Of a stretch of 64,000 bases of DNA, positions 63,483 through 64,000 are shown piece by piece. A program made the position numbers and the translations under genes. The DNA lies in NCBI GenBank assembly GCA_017860295.1, contig JAFNAS010000002.1:62001-126000 (forward strand), given 5' to 3'. This stretch comes from Bacteroidota bacterium (GTDB lineage Bacteria; Bacteroidota; Bacteroidia; Bacteroidales; Paludibacteraceae). Position 1 is the stretch's first letter, and each line of letters opens with the position of its first letter. The notes beneath the pieces are model-generated. The model had not been told where the DNA came from and made no database searches. It saw only the letters and a list, made by a program, of their open reading frames with translations.

Positions 63483-64000
63483 ATGAAGACAATAAAGTTT
63501 ATTGGCATTTTGGCCATTTTATGCGGAGTTATATCTTGCGAGAAAGATGAACAACGGTCTTTGGAAAATTATTGGGTCAGTTTTGCTACAGTTACACAGA
63601 CAAATAATGACGGTTCCTTTTCGGTACGTCTTGATAATGGAACATCGGCATTGGCGACTAAAGTCAAACCCAGCGGATTTACTACGGCAAAAGGGGAAAG
63701 GCTAATCATAAACTACTCTCTTTTGTCCGATTCGACTGATTCGCAAACCCGAATCATTCAGATCAACAGCATTGGCACCGTTGAAATAAAGAAAATCGGA
63801 ATACTTAACACAACCAATAAAGATAGCATTGGAAATGATCCCGTGGATGTAGAAAAAATCTGGAGTGGAGGAAACTACTTGAATGTTTCGTTTTCGTATT
63901 ACGGCAATAAACAGGAGCATTTGTTCAGCTTAGTAAAAAACACAACGATTGCACCGGCAAATGATGGAACGATACACCTGGAGCTACGGCAAAATGCTTA
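63483..64000 (+). CDS. Partial NigD-like lipoprotein
   Basis: The frame is open from the ATG at 63483 to the right edge (about 172 residues); the C-terminus is outside. The signal is MKTIKFIGILAILCGVISC with lipobox VISC, followed by EKDEQRSLENYWVSFATVTQ. Segments SVRLDNGTSALATKVKPSGF and RLIINYSLLSDSTDSQTRII are the OB-fold-like N-terminal domain, and NYLNVSFSYYGNKQEHLFSL starts the C-terminal domain of NigD-like proteins. It is exported; the general role in the family is unclear. Confidence 0.85.
   Translation, partial: MKTIKFIGILAILCGVISCEKDEQRSLENYWVSFATVTQTNNDGSFSVRLDNGTSALATKVKPSGFTTAKGERLIINYSLLSDSTDSQTRIIQINSIGTVEIKKIGILNTTNKDSIGNDPVDVEKIWSGGNYLNVSFSYYGNKQEHLFSLVKNTTIAPANDGTIHLELRQNA

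Overview
The window looks like a chromosomal segment of a Bacteroidota bacterium, most likely order Bacteroidales. The evidence is a SusC/SusD pair, SusD- and NigD-like lipoproteins, families largely confined to this phylum (DUF4301, DUF4494, DUF4827, DUF6261, the MurF-alanine racemase fusion), start codons without Shine-Dalgarno sequences, and many TAnnTTTG -7 promoter boxes. I cannot name a genus. I see no rRNA, no prophage and no complete insertion sequence.

Layout. 1-4.2 kb is an accessory zone: a partial gene of unknown function, a REP-associated tyrosine transposase with five copies of its palindromic repeat (one inside the transposase gene), a DNA/RNA non-specific endonuclease, an Fn3-like protein and a 9-unit 21-bp tandem array. 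4.6-6.7 kb holds a LuxR-type regulator, a Spy/DUF4890-like periplasmic protein and a CDGSH iron-sulfur protein. 6.9-14.7 kb reads rightward: two tandem Kup potassium transporters, an orphan response regulator, thiamine pyrophosphokinase, O-acetylhomoserine sulfhydrylase and cysteine synthase; each sulfur gene is preceded by a perfect palindrome. 14.9-23.9 kb reads leftward: a lipoprotein, then a SusC-SusD-small secreted protein-metallophosphoesterase unit, then an AraC/GyrI regulator. 24-34 kb has a membrane phosphoesterase, a two-gene ThrE-type exporter, two paralogous proteins of unknown function, a DUF6261 protein, a GC-rich 42-bp repeat array, a DJ-1/PfpI protein, DNA polymerase IV and a FucO-like dehydrogenase.

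34-42.4 kb reads leftward and looks like an envelope block: MurF-Alr fusion, YggS, DUF4494, acyltransferase, LPG-synthase-like membrane protein, CDP-alcohol phosphatidyltransferase, SDR and a CDP-alcohol-type cytidylyltransferase. The last five plausibly make and handle a phospholipid with a non-standard head group. 42.6-52.4 kb reads rightward: DUF4301, an Fe-S-scaffold-like protein paired with a GGGtGRT protein, a rhodanese, a DMT transporter, glutamate dehydrogenase, a NagB-like/PIG-L fusion with a degraded NagB active site, and a bile-acid:sodium-symporter-like carrier. tRNA-Gly and tRNA-Leu follow. 53.5-64 kb has a BspA-type LRR lipoprotein, a promoter-terminator unit that may encode a small RNA, prs, a small acidic protein with an internal duplication, transketolase, an FprA-type flavoprotein and a canonical NagB, then leftward DUF4827, glmM and 5-formyl-THF cyclo-ligase, and a truncated NigD-like lipoprotein at the right edge.

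How the genes fit together: central carbon and amino-sugar metabolism (prs, tkt, two NagB-type proteins, glmM, murF-alr) is well represented; so are sulfur amino acid synthesis and nitrogen assimilation (gdhA). The least described parts are the scaffold/GGGtGRT pair, the degenerate NagB-PIG-L fusion, the lipid head-group cluster, the two repeat arrays, the 26.6-29.3 kb paralogues and the 54.45-54.59 kb transcript.
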